64,000 nucleotides of DNA from an uncultured Desulfobulbus sp. Its GTDB lineage: Bacteria; Desulfobacterota; Desulfobulbia; Desulfobulbales; Desulfobulbaceae. The stretch covers positions 3,714,601-3,778,600 of the forward strand of contig NZ_OY762276.1 of NCBI RefSeq assembly GCF_963665445.1. Reading direction: 5' to 3'. Made by a program: the position numbers and the translations under genes. The notes below the pieces were generated by a model, which saw nothing but the letters and a program-made list of their open reading frames with translations, did no database searches and was not told the origin of the DNA. This document shows positions 18,450 to 30,815 of this stretch, in pieces. Position 1 is the first letter of the stretch. Each line of letters starts with the position of its first letter.

Positions 18450-18579
18450 ACCTCCGCCCACGAATCTGATTTCGAGATCCCTCACATTCGTTCGAGATGA
18501 CATCGATCTCGCGGGTCGTTTCGAGCAATGACACGCACCAGGATGTCATCTCGTCAAGCTGAGCTTCGGTGGTCATCTA
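18450..18579 (+). repeat. Dispersed intergenic repeat A, copy 3 (internally deleted)
   Basis: Third copy of repeat A, 25 bp shorter than copies 1 and 2. It lacks the block between the two CATCTCG-like sites that is present in the others, so it looks like a deletion between short direct repeats. It ends just before the terminator of the IHF/HU gene. Together with repeat B copy 1 it fills the 355-bp gap 18288-18642. Confidence 0.8.
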
Positions 18580-18583
18580 GAAT

Positions 18584-18621
18584 AAAAAAAGACCGAACCC
18601 CACAAATTGGGGCCGGTCTTG
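18584..18621 (-). terminator. Intrinsic terminator of the IHF/HU gene
   Basis: On the minus strand AAGACCGGCCCC pairs with GGGGTTCGGTCTT around AATTTGT, followed by seven T. A textbook rho-independent terminator, about 20 bp after the stop codon of the IHF/HU-family gene. Confidence 0.9.
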
Positions 18622-18642
18622 GTGCCTGGAGAGAAAGCCCTA

Positions 18643-18930
18643 TTAATCGATTTCGTCGATCAGCACTTCCTTGAGCGATTTGCTCATGGTGAAATGCAGG
18701 GTTTTGCGGGCGGGAATATTCATCATCTTGCCGGTTTTGGGGTTCTTGGTCGTACGCGGTTTGCGTGTGCGCACGGAAAAACTCCCGAATCCACGGATTT
18801 CCACCCTTCTTTCCTCAGCAAGCGCCTGCGATATCTCTTCAAGAATGATTTCAACAGCTTGTGCTATATCTTGCTTGTAATAGTCACCAAGCTGCTCAGA
18901 AACTTGATTGACCAATTCACGCTTAAGCAT
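18643..18930 (-). CDS. IHF/HU family DNA-bending protein (IHF-beta-like)
   Basis: A 95-residue nucleoid protein of the HU/IHF family. The signature RVEIRGFGSFSVRTRKPRT-KNPKTGK is present, with the beta-arm Pro in NIPARKTLHF. The EIRGFGSF wording and the position immediately downstream of rpsA, as for ihfB in Escherichia coli, favour an IHF-beta-like role, but HU-like homodimers cannot be excluded and no second subunit gene is present here. It starts at an ATG with an AAGGAAAGG sequence upstream and ends at a strong terminator. Confidence 0.88.
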   Translation of the reverse strand: MLKRELVNQVSEQLGDYYKQDIAQAVEIILEEISQALAEERRVEIRGFGSFSVRTRKPRTTKNPKTGKMMNIPARKTLHFTMSKSLKEVLIDEID

Positions 18931-18998
18931 GATTACCTTTCCTTTTTAACCTACCGCATCGGCAAAAGAATTCCGTTACCGCACACGGGCAATAGAAA

Positions 18999-19041
18999 GG
19001 GCGTTTCATCAGCGCTGGCAACCCCGGCTGATGAAACACCC
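18999..19041 (-). terminator. Long stem-loop between rpsA and the IHF/HU gene
   Basis: GGGTGTTTCATCAGC on the minus strand pairs with GCTGATGAAACGCCC (one mismatch) around a 13-base loop, followed by a modest T-rich TTTCTATT. It probably ends or attenuates the rpsA transcript before the IHF/HU gene. Confidence 0.65.
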
Positions 19042-19072
19042 GTGACGTTTCAATAAGGGTGAAAACGTTTAC

Positions 19073-20806
19073 TTACTTATTCAGATCCTCACCAGCAGCG
19101 GCTTTCAGTAGATCTCCAATGGTGGAGGGACCTTCGCTCTGGGTGGACTGAAGGTACTCTTCAGGAATGGCACCGTTGTTGTCTTCCTTTTCCTGAAGGG
19201 CCTTGACGGACAATCCGATCTTGCGATCATCCGCAGAGACGTTGATCACCATGGCTTTCAAGGTGTCGTTGACGTTGAACATGCCAACCGGGGTTTTGAC
19301 CTTGTCCTTGGAGATCTCGGAGACGTGAACCAGACCTTCGATACCCTCTTCCAACTGAACAAAGACTCCGAAGTCGGTGACGTTGGTAATGGTCCCCTCA
19401 ACGGTGGAACCGATCGGGTAGTTGCTGGCAGCGGCCTGCCAGGGATCGGGCTCAAGCTGTTTCACACCCAGGGAGAAGCGCTCGTTCTCTTTGTCGATCT
19501 TGAGCACAACCGCCTGAATGGTCTCGCCCTTGGCATACTTCTCGGAGGGATGCTTGATCCGCTCGGTCCAGGAGAGATCGGAAACATGAATCAGGCCATC
19601 GATGCCCTCTTCGATACCGATGAAGATACCAAAGTCGGTGATGTTCTTGATCTTGCCCTCGATAACCGAACCAACCGGGTAGCTTTCCTCGACCAGATCC
19701 CAGGGATTGGGCTGGAGCTGTTTCATACCCAGGGAGATACGTTTGGTCTCGGCCTCGACCTTGAGCACCTGAACCTCGATCTCCTCGCCCACGCCAACGA
19801 TTTTGGAGGGATGACGCGGTTTTTTCGACCAGCTCATCTCGGAGATGTGGACCAGACCCTCGACGCCCTCTTCCAGCTCAACAAACACACCGTAATCGGT
19901 GATGGAAACGACCTTGCCGGTTACGCGTGAACCCGGTGCGTACTGCTCCGGCACCCGCTCCCAAGGATCGGATTTGAGCTGCTTGACGCCCAGGGAAACA
20001 CGGTCGGAATTCTTGTCGTACTTGAGGATCTTGACCTCGATCTCCTCGCCCACGCTGTAGAGCTTGGACGGATGGGAGACACGGCCCCAGGAAAGATCGG
20101 TGATATGACAGAGGCCGTCCATGCCGCCCAGGTCGATGAACAGACCATAATCGGTGATATTGGTGATCGCACCGCGAATGATCTGGCCCTCTTCCAGGGA
20201 AGTCCGCATCTGCTCGCGCAGAGCGCTGCGCTGGCTCTCGAGGATGGCGCGACGGGAGATGACCACGTTGTTGCGTTTGCGGTTGAACTTGAGAATCTTG
20301 AACTCAAAGGTCTCGCCGATGAGGCCATCCAGATCCTTGACCGGGCGCAAATCGATCTGCGAGTACGGCAGGAAGGCAGGAACACCGATATCAACGGACA
20401 TACCGCCCTTGACCCGGTTCTCGATGCGGCCCTCAATTGTCCCGTCTTCTTCCTGAATTTTGGCAATCTGCTCCCAAACCTTGATCGCAATGGCTTTTTC
20501 ACGGGACAGCAGCAATCCGCCTTCATCTTTCCGTTTCTCGATGAAAACTTCAAATTGATCGCCGATTTTAATTTCCCGTTCCGGATCTTCGTGGCGAAAT
20601 TCAGCAAGCGAGATGTAGCTCTCTGCCTTGTCGCCAACGTCGATCAGTACAGCATCATTGCTCAGCCCGACAACTGTTCCGATGGCAACTTCACCGACAT
20701 TGATAACGGTGTTGTTGTTCTCCTGTTCAAACAGTTCAGCAAAGCTCAGATCTTCAAAGCTGGTGTCATCTGCCGCAAAAGCGGGTTGAGTTCCGTTTTT
20801 TGTCAT
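19073..20806 (-). CDS. rpsA: 30S ribosomal protein S1
   Basis: mRNA-binding ribosomal protein needed to start translation on structured or leaderless-weak messages. The 577-residue protein has six S1 (OB-fold) repeats, at about 37-105, 122-188, 209-277, 294-364, 381-451 and 468-537; repeats 3 to 6 carry the near-identical TDYG/TDFG-F-VGLVHISE pattern, while 1 and 2 are divergent ribosome-binding repeats. This is the standard six-repeat form. It is preceded by an AGGAAC ribosome-binding site and followed by the IHF/HU gene, a conserved pairing. Confidence 0.97.
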   Translation of the reverse strand: MTKNGTQPAFAADDTSFEDLSFAELFEQENNNTVINVGEVAIGTVVGLSNDAVLIDVGDKAESYISLAEFRHEDPEREIKIGDQFEVFIEKRKDEGGLLLSREKAIAIKVWEQIAKIQEEDGTIEGRIENRVKGGMSVDIGVPAFLPYSQIDLRPVKDLDGLIGETFEFKILKFNRKRNNVVISRRAILESQRSALREQMRTSLEEGQIIRGAITNITDYGLFIDLGGMDGLCHITDLSWGRVSHPSKLYSVGEEIEVKILKYDKNSDRVSLGVKQLKSDPWERVPEQYAPGSRVTGKVVSITDYGVFVELEEGVEGLVHISEMSWSKKPRHPSKIVGVGEEIEVQVLKVEAETKRISLGMKQLQPNPWDLVEESYPVGSVIEGKIKNITDFGIFIGIEEGIDGLIHVSDLSWTERIKHPSEKYAKGETIQAVVLKIDKENERFSLGVKQLEPDPWQAAASNYPIGSTVEGTITNVTDFGVFVQLEEGIEGLVHVSEISKDKVKTPVGMFNVNDTLKAMVINVSADDRKIGLSVKALQEKEDNNGAIPEEYLQSTQSEGPSTIGDLLKAAAGEDLNK

Positions 20807-21031
20807 GGAATGTTCCTGTGGTGACCGGTAGTGGTCTTTGATAAGTGGTTGATACGCCGAAAAAGGGGAGATCCTCTCCGTTCAAATGAGTAAGAAAAGT
20901 TTATTTACCAAAGATTTTATCGAAAAACAACTGTTTCCTCTTGAAAAAAGGTATTTCTTCGCATTTCGAGCCTACAGCCCCGGGCTGCGAAGAACAGGCA
21001 GAAACAAACGGCAACGGCAGTTCCAAGAAAA

Positions 21032-21715
21032 TCAGCGTCTTCCGTAGGCTTCCAACTCTTCGAGAAAGGCGCCGAACAACTCCTCATAGGCCGGGATCGC
21101 CTTGCGAAGAATAACGTCAAGACGAGGCAGATCGCCGGTATTCACCGTAAGATTGGCGCTATAGGCAAGGGCCTCGAGATCATAGAGGGTGTGCAGGGCG
21201 CTCCCGAGAAGGATGTAGAACATGTACCGCCGCCGATCCATGGACAGCAGGCGCACATGGGCGTGAAAGGCCGACTGGGCTACCCCCCCCTCCATATCGA
21301 CGTGAAAGACGATGCAGGAAAAGTTGACAAACCGCATCCGCTCCAGGGCGTCGGCCGCGGTTTCACTGACAAAGACCTGGTAGCCGACAGACTCCAAGGC
21401 CTCGACCACCCCCTGTCGCTGTTCATTGTCGCCATGGAGCACCAAGGCCATGGGCACATCCTCGACCTTTTCCTCCCCCTGATAGAGCCCGGTGTTGAGC
21501 CAGTCAAGGCTCGGTGGCGGTGGCGGCGCGACACGACAGGACACGGCCTGCGGCGGCAGACCGGATTTGTCCAGACTGATGGTCTCCCGACAGAGCGGGC
21601 ACTTGAGAATGAGCAGCTTCCCCGGGGCGAGCTGGGACAGAGCCTGTTCCAATCGCGAACGCTGCTCCTCGGAAAAGCGAAGAGGCTGCTGGCAAAACGG
21701 ACATTGGGTCAACAT
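21032..21715 (-). CDS. Zn-ribbon protein with a degenerate receiver-like domain
   Basis: A 227-residue protein I cannot name. It begins with a four-cysteine zinc ribbon (CPFCQQPL at 5-12, CPLCRETI at about 39-46), has a proline-rich linker, then a receiver-like fold (ALVLHGDNEQ, VSETAADALERM, CIVFHVDMEGG). The acidic pair expected near the start of a receiver is missing, and the usual phospho-Asp position appears to be His, so it is probably a pseudo-receiver. It lies between pilT (77 bp upstream) and rpsA, all on the minus strand, so a role with type IV pili is possible but unproven. Confidence 0.6.
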   Translation of the reverse strand: MLTQCPFCQQPLRFSEEQRSRLEQALSQLAPGKLLILKCPLCRETISLDKSGLPPQAVSCRVAPPPPPSLDWLNTGLYQGEEKVEDVPMALVLHGDNEQRQGVVEALESVGYQVFVSETAADALERMRFVNFSCIVFHVDMEGGVAQSAFHAHVRLLSMDRRRYMFYILLGSALHTLYDLEALAYSANLTVNTGDLPRLDVILRKAIPAYEELFGAFLEELEAYGRR

Positions 21716-21792
21716 GACGACTCCTTCAAAAAAAATCTACCGATGGACAACACCATGACGGGTGCAACTGCACGAGGAACGCAAACGGTTCA

Positions 21793-22968
21793 TCAACGAC
21801 GATAGGGATCCTCCTCTTCCTCCTGTTCCATGGCAAGGTTGTCAATGGTTGAGGTGCGCTCGCCCCGTGCGGACTTGACCGTATCCATGCCACGCTTGAT
21901 CTCGCTGCGGTGGGAGGCAAAGAGCATGGCGGACTCCTCGGTGATCAAGCCGGTCTCGAAGAGTTCAAGCAGGTGCTGATCAAAGGTCCGCATATCACGG
22001 GTCGAGCCCTCCTTGACAACGTTGTAGAAGGTCTTGTCTTCGCTTTCACCGTTGATGATCAGATCACGCACCCGCAGACTGGTGCAGAGAATTTCCAGCG
22101 CCGCCACCCGGCCGCCTCCGACCCGGGGCAGGAGGCGCTGACTGACCACCCAGCGGATGGTATCGGCCAGACGGTTGCGCACCTGCGGCTGTTCATCCTG
22201 TTCGAACATGCCGAGGACACGATTGATCGTCTGCCCGGTATCGATGGTATGGAGGGTGGAAAAAACCAAGTGGCCGGTTTCGGCTGCGGTCAGGGCTATC
22301 TCCAGGGTCTCCCGGTCGCGGATCTCACCCACGAGGATAACCTTGGGTGCCTGGCGCAGCGCAGCACGCAGACCTGTGGCAAAGGAATCGAAATCGTCCC
22401 CCATTTCCCGCTGATTGAAGGTCGCCTTTTTATGCGGATGAACATACTCGATCGGATCCTCGAGGGTAACGATATGCACCGCCCGCTCCTCGTTGATCCG
22501 ATTGAGGATCGCGGCCATGGAGGTGGTCTTGCCTGTTCCGGTGGCACCGGTGAACAGGATCAGGCCATTGACCTCCTGCGCCATCTTGGTAAAGGCATCG
22601 GGGAAATTGAACCCCTTGATCGATGGAATTTTCGTTTCCAGTTTTCGCAGGACGGTGGAATAATAGCCCTTCTGGGAAAAGATATTGACCCTGAAGCGCA
22701 CCTTGTCGTCCAACGTGTAGGAAAGATCGCAACTCCCCCGGGTCACCAGGTCGCGCAAGAGCCTCCGGTTGCCACCGATCAGATTCAGGGCAAAGACCTC
22801 GGTTTGAAAGGGGGTGAGCTCGGTCACCGGCGGCTCCACATCCACCGGCACGAGCACGCCGTCGCTTTCCACCTGCAGGGTCTTGCCCACGGTGATGTTG
22901 AGATCCGAAACCCGGGCATGCCTGTTGAGCATGGCGGTGATCCAATAGTTAATCTCCTGTTGTTTCAT
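21793..22968 (-). CDS. pilT: Type IV pilus retraction ATPase (PilT/PilU family)
   Basis: A 391-residue secretion-type hexameric ATPase that drives pilus retraction at the inner membrane. Visible motifs: Walker A GATGTGKTTSMAA, Asp box TLEDPIEYVHPHKK, Walker B LRQAPKVILVGEIRDRE, and the His box TAAETGHLVFSTLHT. The C-terminal tail ends in an acidic EEEEDPYRR stretch, unlike E. coli-type PilT. PilT and PilU cannot be separated with certainty from this sequence. No other pilus genes lie in the window. Confidence 0.88.
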   Translation of the reverse strand: MKQQEINYWITAMLNRHARVSDLNITVGKTLQVESDGVLVPVDVEPPVTELTPFQTEVFALNLIGGNRRLLRDLVTRGSCDLSYTLDDKVRFRVNIFSQKGYYSTVLRKLETKIPSIKGFNFPDAFTKMAQEVNGLILFTGATGTGKTTSMAAILNRINEERAVHIVTLEDPIEYVHPHKKATFNQREMGDDFDSFATGLRAALRQAPKVILVGEIRDRETLEIALTAAETGHLVFSTLHTIDTGQTINRVLGMFEQDEQPQVRNRLADTIRWVVSQRLLPRVGGGRVAALEILCTSLRVRDLIINGESEDKTFYNVVKEGSTRDMRTFDQHLLELFETGLITEESAMLFASHRSEIKRGMDTVKSARGERTSTIDNLAMEQEEEEDPYRR

Positions 22969-23146
22969 GGCGTCTACCAGTATAGTATTGGCGAAAATCC
23001 GTGCGCGTCCTCACTGGCGACAGCCCCCCTGTTCACGACCGGTCGCGTACCATTCGGGGTAGGGCTGCACAGAGGTGCACGTCCGTCAGGGGGTCTTGGA
23101 CAACGCAGGATTTCACGCATCTCGAGGGACTGCAAGATCATCGGGA

Positions 23147-23187
23147 TTGACAAACTCGTTACTATAGGTTCTATCGCTTAGGCGATA
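23147..23187 (+). promoter_or_regulatory. Possible ilvD promoter region
   Basis: A perfect -35 hexamer TTGACA at 23147-23152 lies about 80 bp before ilvD, but the -10 match is poor. A small hairpin TATCGC-TTAG-GCGATA follows at about 23172-23187. The rest of the 262-bp gap between the divergent pilT and ilvD genes shows nothing recognisable. Confidence 0.3.
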
Positions 23188-23230
23188 AAAGACAAAGAAA
23201 AAAATCACATACGTTCATAGAGGTGAGGAG

Positions 23231-25057
23231 ATGGCGAATCCATTGCGGAGCGCGGCGACAACAGAAGGAAGAAGAATGGCGGGGGCACGTGCCCTCTGGC
23301 GCGCAAACGGCATGCGGGAGGAGCAGATCGGCAAACCGGTGATCGCGGTGGTCAACTCCTTTACCCAGTTCGTGCCCGGTCACGTCCACCTGCACGAGAT
23401 CGGCCAGCGGGTCAAAGCGAAAATCGAAAGCCTGGGCTGCTTTGCCGCCGAGTTCAACACCATCGCCATCGACGACGGCATTGCCATGGGCCATGACGGC
23501 ATGCTCTACTCCCTGCCCTCGCGCGACCTGATCGCCGACTCGGTGGAGTACATGTGCAACGCCCACAAGGCCGATGCCATGGTCTGCATCTCCAACTGCG
23601 ACAAGATCACCCCCGGCATGCTGATGGCGGCAATGCGGCTCAACATTCCCGCGATCTTCGTCTCCGGCGGCCCCATGGAGGCCGGTCGGGCCGGCAACAA
23701 GGCCCTGGATCTGATCGATGCGATGATCATGGCCGGCGACACGAGCGTCAGCGATGAAGAGGTGGCCGAGGTCGAACGCTCGGCCTGCCCCACCTGCGGC
23801 TCCTGCTCGGGCATGTTCACCGCCAACTCGATGAACTGCCTCAACGAGGCCATCGGCCTGGCCCTGCCCGGCAACGGCACGGTGGTCGCCACCCACGCCG
23901 CCCGTCTGGGGTTGTTCGACCGGGCCGCCGAACGGATCGTGGCCATGTGCGAGGCCTGGTACGGCAGGGGAGACGCCTCCGTGCTGCCACGCTCCATCGC
24001 CACCAAGGCCGCCTTCAACAATGCGATGGCGCTGGATATCGCCATGGGCGGCTCGACCAACACCGTGCTCCACATTCTCGCCGTGGCCCATGAGGCCGGA
24101 GTCGATTTCACCATGGAGGATATCGACGCCCTCTCGCGCCGCGTACCCAACCTGTGCAAGGTCGCCCCCAGCTCTTCCTACCATGTCGAGGACGTCAACC
24201 GTGCCGGCGGCATTCTCGCCATCCTCGGCGAACTGGACCGCGCCGGCCTGATCGACACCAGCGTTTCCCGCGCCGACGGCCTGAGCTTGGCCGAGGCACT
24301 CGCCGCCTACGATATCATGCGTCCAACCGCCGGCGACTCGGCCAGGCAACTGTACAAGAGCGCCCCTGCCGGGGTCCGCAACCTGGAGATGGGCTCGCAG
24401 AACACCCTCTATCCTGAACTCGACACCGATCGCACAACCGGCTGCATCCGCGATCTGGAGCACGCCTACTCCAAGGACGGCGGCCTGGCCGTACTCTACG
24501 GCAACATTGCCGAGAAGGGCTGCATCGTCAAGACCGCGGGCGTCGACGCCTCCATCCTCCACTTCACCGGCAAGGCCAAGGTGTACCATTCCCAGGAGGA
24601 GGCCTGCGATGCCATTCTCGACGGCTCGATCGAAGCCGGCGATGTGGTCTTCATTCTCTACGAAGGGCCCAAGGGGGGACCGGGCATGCAGGAGATGCTC
24701 TACCCGACCTCCTATCTGAAATCCCGCCATCTTGGCGCCGAATGCGCCCTGGTGACCGACGGCCGCTTCTCCGGCGGCACCTCGGGCCTGTCCATCGGCC
24801 ACGTGTCTCCCGAGGCGGCCAGCGGCGGTGCCATTGCCCTGGTGCGAGAGGGCGACAACGTCGACATCAATATTCCCGAGCGATCCATCTCGCTGATGAT
24901 CAGCAACGAGGAGATGACGGCCCGACGGGTCGAGGAAGCCGCCCGCGGCGCGGAGGCCTTCACCCCGAACCGGGATCGCCATGTTTCCAAGGCCCTGCAG
25001 ATCTATGCCCGCTTCGCCGCCTCAGCCGATCAGGGCGCGGTACGGATCCTCGACTGA
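23231..25057 (+). CDS. ilvD: Dihydroxy-acid dehydratase
   Basis: Dehydrates 2,3-dihydroxy-3-methyl acids to 2-oxoacids in valine, isoleucine and pantothenate synthesis. The 608-residue enzyme has the iron-sulfur ligands in [11 protein letters not shown] and [11 protein letters not shown], the Mg-site [11 protein letters not shown] region and the C-terminal [12 protein letters not shown] motif with its catalytic serine. GTGAGGAG upstream of the ATG is a good ribosome-binding site. No other ilv genes are adjacent, so it is transcribed alone here. Confidence 0.97.
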   Translation: MANPLRSAATTEGRRMAGARALWRANGMREEQIGKPVIAVVNSFTQFVPGHVHLHEIGQRVKAKIESLGCFAAEFNTIAIDDGIAMGHDGMLYSLPSRDLIADSVEYMCNAHKADAMVCISNCDKITPGMLMAAMRLNIPAIFVSGGPMEAGRAGNKALDLIDAMIMAGDTSVSDEEVAEVERSACPTCGSCSGMFTANSMNCLNEAIGLALPGNGTVVATHAARLGLFDRAAERIVAMCEAWYGRGDASVLPRSIATKAAFNNAMALDIAMGGSTNTVLHILAVAHEAGVDFTMEDIDALSRRVPNLCKVAPSSSYHVEDVNRAGGILAILGELDRAGLIDTSVSRADGLSLAEALAAYDIMRPTAGDSARQLYKSAPAGVRNLEMGSQNTLYPELDTDRTTGCIRDLEHAYSKDGGLAVLYGNIAEKGCIVKTAGVDASILHFTGKAKVYHSQEEACDAILDGSIEAGDVVFILYEGPKGGPGMQEMLYPTSYLKSRHLGAECALVTDGRFSGGTSGLSIGHVSPEAASGGAIALVREGDNVDINIPERSISLMISNEEMTARRVEEAARGAEAFTPNRDRHVSKALQIYARFAASADQGAVRILD

Positions 25058-25100
25058 CGACTTGACCGAGCAGGCGGCTCGCGCGGCCTGGACAAAAACG

Positions 25101-25135
25101 AACGCCCGCTTCCCCAAACTGGGAAAGCGGGCGTT
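25101..25135 (-). terminator. Terminator of the cold-shock gene
   Basis: AACGCCCGCTT-CCC pairs with GGG-AAGCGGGCGTT around a short loop; on the minus strand it is followed by CGTTTTTG. It lies between ilvD and the convergent cold-shock gene and could serve both strands. Confidence 0.75.
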
Positions 25136-25156
25136 GCCGTCTGCGGCGGGAGTTTC

Positions 25157-25357
25157 TCAGATCTTGGTCACCTTCTCGGCAGCCGGCCCTTTGGCGCCGC
25201 TGACCACCTCGAACTGCACCCGCTCTCCCTCTTTCAGAGATTTAAACCCCTGGCCCTGAATCGCGGAATAGTGGACAAAGACATCTTTGCCACCATCCTG
25301 CTGAATGAAGCCAAATCCCTTGGAATCGTTAAACCATTTTACTGTTCCCTCTGCCAT
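25157..25357 (-). CDS. Cold-shock protein (CspA family)
   Basis: A 66-residue single-domain RNA chaperone: [18 protein letters not shown] with RNP1 KGFGFI and RNP2 VFVHY, length typical of CspA-type proteins. I start it at the ATG at 25355-25357, seven bases after AGGAGGA; the ATG two codons earlier is too close to that site. An 800-bp gap without genes lies upstream, which may include a long regulatory leader as for some cold-shock genes, though no cold-box is recognisable. Confidence 0.93.
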   Translation of the reverse strand: MAEGTVKWFNDSKGFGFIQQDGGKDVFVHYSAIQGQGFKSLKEGERVQFEVVSGAKGPAAEKVTKI

Positions 25358-26033
25358 TGCCATTCCTCCTTGTGTTTCACTACCAAACAAAGCTGGCCTG
25401 TAATCGGCCTTTTTTAAATGGGGTTTTCGCTGTGCTGCCCCTTGTTCCACTCCCCATTTGCATGAAAGACCAGAAGGAGACCATGTGCTCAAACCCAAAA
25501 AAACGACAAATCATTCTCGCTCTTCTCCCGGAAAGTAGTGATCAAACGGGAATCCGCTAGATTGGCCGGACCAATCCGCCACCAGCCGACGACAGCATCG
25601 CAGCCAATCGGCTTGCCTCGAAATGGGGGCTCGGTGAGATAAAGGTGAGGGCGAAGAGCCCGATAGGCGAAGAAGAACGGAACATACGGAGATCACTCCC
25701 TGATGGGCGCCGAATTCTCCCGGAATAGGCTCCCAGAGAATGTGCGCGCATCACCGGCAACCGTCACACGACGACCGGAGAGCAAAAGATGGGCTGGAAC
25801 AACAAGGAGTGAAGAAATCGAAGAACGCTGAGCAGAAGGCAAACGACCACCGCCCGGATGGGCCTGTGTAAAAAAAGTTATGCGGTCGTTGCGCCCCTTC
25901 ATTCAGCGAAGACACCCTCGAGGCAATGAAAACGGCGGGCGCAGTAAGGACGTTCGAACAGGGAAAGGTGCGGAAGGAAACTGTTGTGCAGATGTACCAC
26001 AGACACTCGAACTGTTTGCCGATTTCAGGGAAC
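25358..26033. other. Gene-less stretch upstream of the cold-shock gene
   Basis: About 680 bp between the cold-shock gene and the glyQ terminator, the largest gap in the central part of the window. Several open frames of 60-112 codons cross it but overlap one another and lack family character or good ribosome-binding sites. I looked for tmRNA, SRP RNA and RNase P signatures and did not find them. A regulatory RNA or long leader is possible but not shown. Confidence 0.4.
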
Positions 26034-26071
26034 AAAAAAGGGGATGACGCATACTTGCGAACCTTCCCCTT
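26034..26071 (-). terminator. Terminator downstream of glyQ
   Basis: On the minus strand AAGGGGA pairs with TCCCCTT, with an inner CGCA/TGCG stem, followed by a T-run. It is about 90 bp after the glyQ stop and supports a transcript that ends there without glyS. Confidence 0.7.
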
Positions 26072-26162
26072 CATACAGCAAAGCAACACGAAACGCTAGA
26101 AAATTTTTACACTTTTTCTCTTTTTTGCAGCTCTTCACCTGACAGTATTTCTCGTTCTCGAT

Positions 26163-27038
<876 letters not shown>

Positions 27039-27257
27039 GGCGTAATCTATATTGTGGTATTGATTGTTAAAGGATCATGGCTACAATTATGCGGCAATCT
27101 ACCATAGGCTCACGCCATGGTAAACGAATTTGTCCCTCCAGGGCGCACATGGTGAGCTGCCCCGCCGACTCGGGCCCGCGCAACCACCAGCCGCCGCCGT
27201 GAACCCATAAGCAGCTGTTGTTTGCGCAACTCCTGTTCAGCAGAAAAGTGAAGCTTC

Positions 27258-30098
<2,841 letters not shown>

Positions 30099-30232
30099 CC
30101 CGGGTTAACCATTTTCACGGTTTTTTTACTTGGCGTTCGCCGCTCGCCCCTGTTACCATGCGGCGCAAAGAAACCCTGCCGGCAGCCCAAAAAGTTGCCG
30201 GTTTTCATTGACTTCGACAACAAGGATAGAAC

Positions 30233-30697
30233 ATGGCAGACCAAACGCCCGACCAGCAGGAAATCCCGATCTTTCGCATGCAGAAGATGTACATCAAGGA
30301 TTTTTCCTTTGAGAGCCCCAATGCCCCCAAGGTCTTTCTTGCGAAGAACCAGAACCCCAAGGTGGATTTCAACCTCCAGCTGAAAAACCAGAAACTCGAT
30401 GACGACCACAGCGAGGTCTCCATCGCCATCACCGCCAAGGTCCTGGACAAAAACAACGACGACCAGGTGATGTTCATCGTCGAGATCGAGCATGCGGCGG
30501 TGTTCATGATGCGCAATATTCCCGCCGAGCACCACGATCGCGTGCTCGCGGTCGACTGCCCGCTGATGCTCTTCCCCTTCACCCGTCAGATTGTCTGCCA
30601 GGCAGCCGTGGACGGCGGTTTCATGCCGTTCTTGATGGAGCCGATCAACTTCATCGCCCTCTACGACAACGCCAAGAACAAGCAGCAGGATGCGTAA
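30233..30697 (+). CDS. secB: Protein-export chaperone SecB
   Basis: Tetrameric cytoplasmic chaperone that keeps preproteins unfolded and passes them to SecA. The 154-residue protein has the family hallmarks FRMQKMYIKDFSFESPNAP, NP-VDFNLQ, and the C-terminal CPLMLFPFTRQIVCQAAVDGGF and EPINFIALY. SecB is best known from alpha-, beta- and gammaproteobacteria; its presence here fits an envelope with many outer-membrane proteins such as LptD. The start has a modest ribosome-binding site AAGGATAGAAC. It ends at a strong terminator. Confidence 0.95.
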   Translation: MADQTPDQQEIPIFRMQKMYIKDFSFESPNAPKVFLAKNQNPKVDFNLQLKNQKLDDDHSEVSIAITAKVLDKNNDDQVMFIVEIEHAAVFMMRNIPAEHHDRVLAVDCPLMLFPFTRQIVCQAAVDGGFMPFLMEPINFIALYDNAKNKQQDA

Positions 30698-30728
30698 GTG
30701 GACCGCAGACGAACCGGCTAGGTTGAAA

Positions 30729-30765
30729 AAAAACGGTGACCAGGCTGGATCTGGTCACCGTTTTT
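30729..30765. terminator. Bidirectional terminator between secB and the Kelch gene
   Basis: AAAAACGGTGACCAG pairs with CTGGTCACCGTTTTT around a seven-base loop, with A and T runs on both sides, so it can end transcription from secB (plus) and from the Kelch gene (minus). Confidence 0.92.
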
Positions 30766-30815
30766 TGTGAAGACAGCGGGGTGGGAACGGCACAGCACTG
30801 TGCCCATCCTGCCCA

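Noticed and set aside
23171..24982. 603-codon minus-strand open frame
   Set aside because: Antisense to ilvD across its conserved motifs; glycine/histidine-rich shadow.
25940..26000. GGAAGGAA motif reminiscent of the SRP RNA loop
   Set aside because: The flanking bases do not form the conserved SRP helix 8 and no 5'/3' pairing could be found.
25751..26089. 112-codon minus-strand frame in the gap before the cold-shock gene
   Set aside because: It starts within the glyQ terminator hairpin region, has no ribosome-binding site, and shows no domain or composition typical of the genome's proteins.
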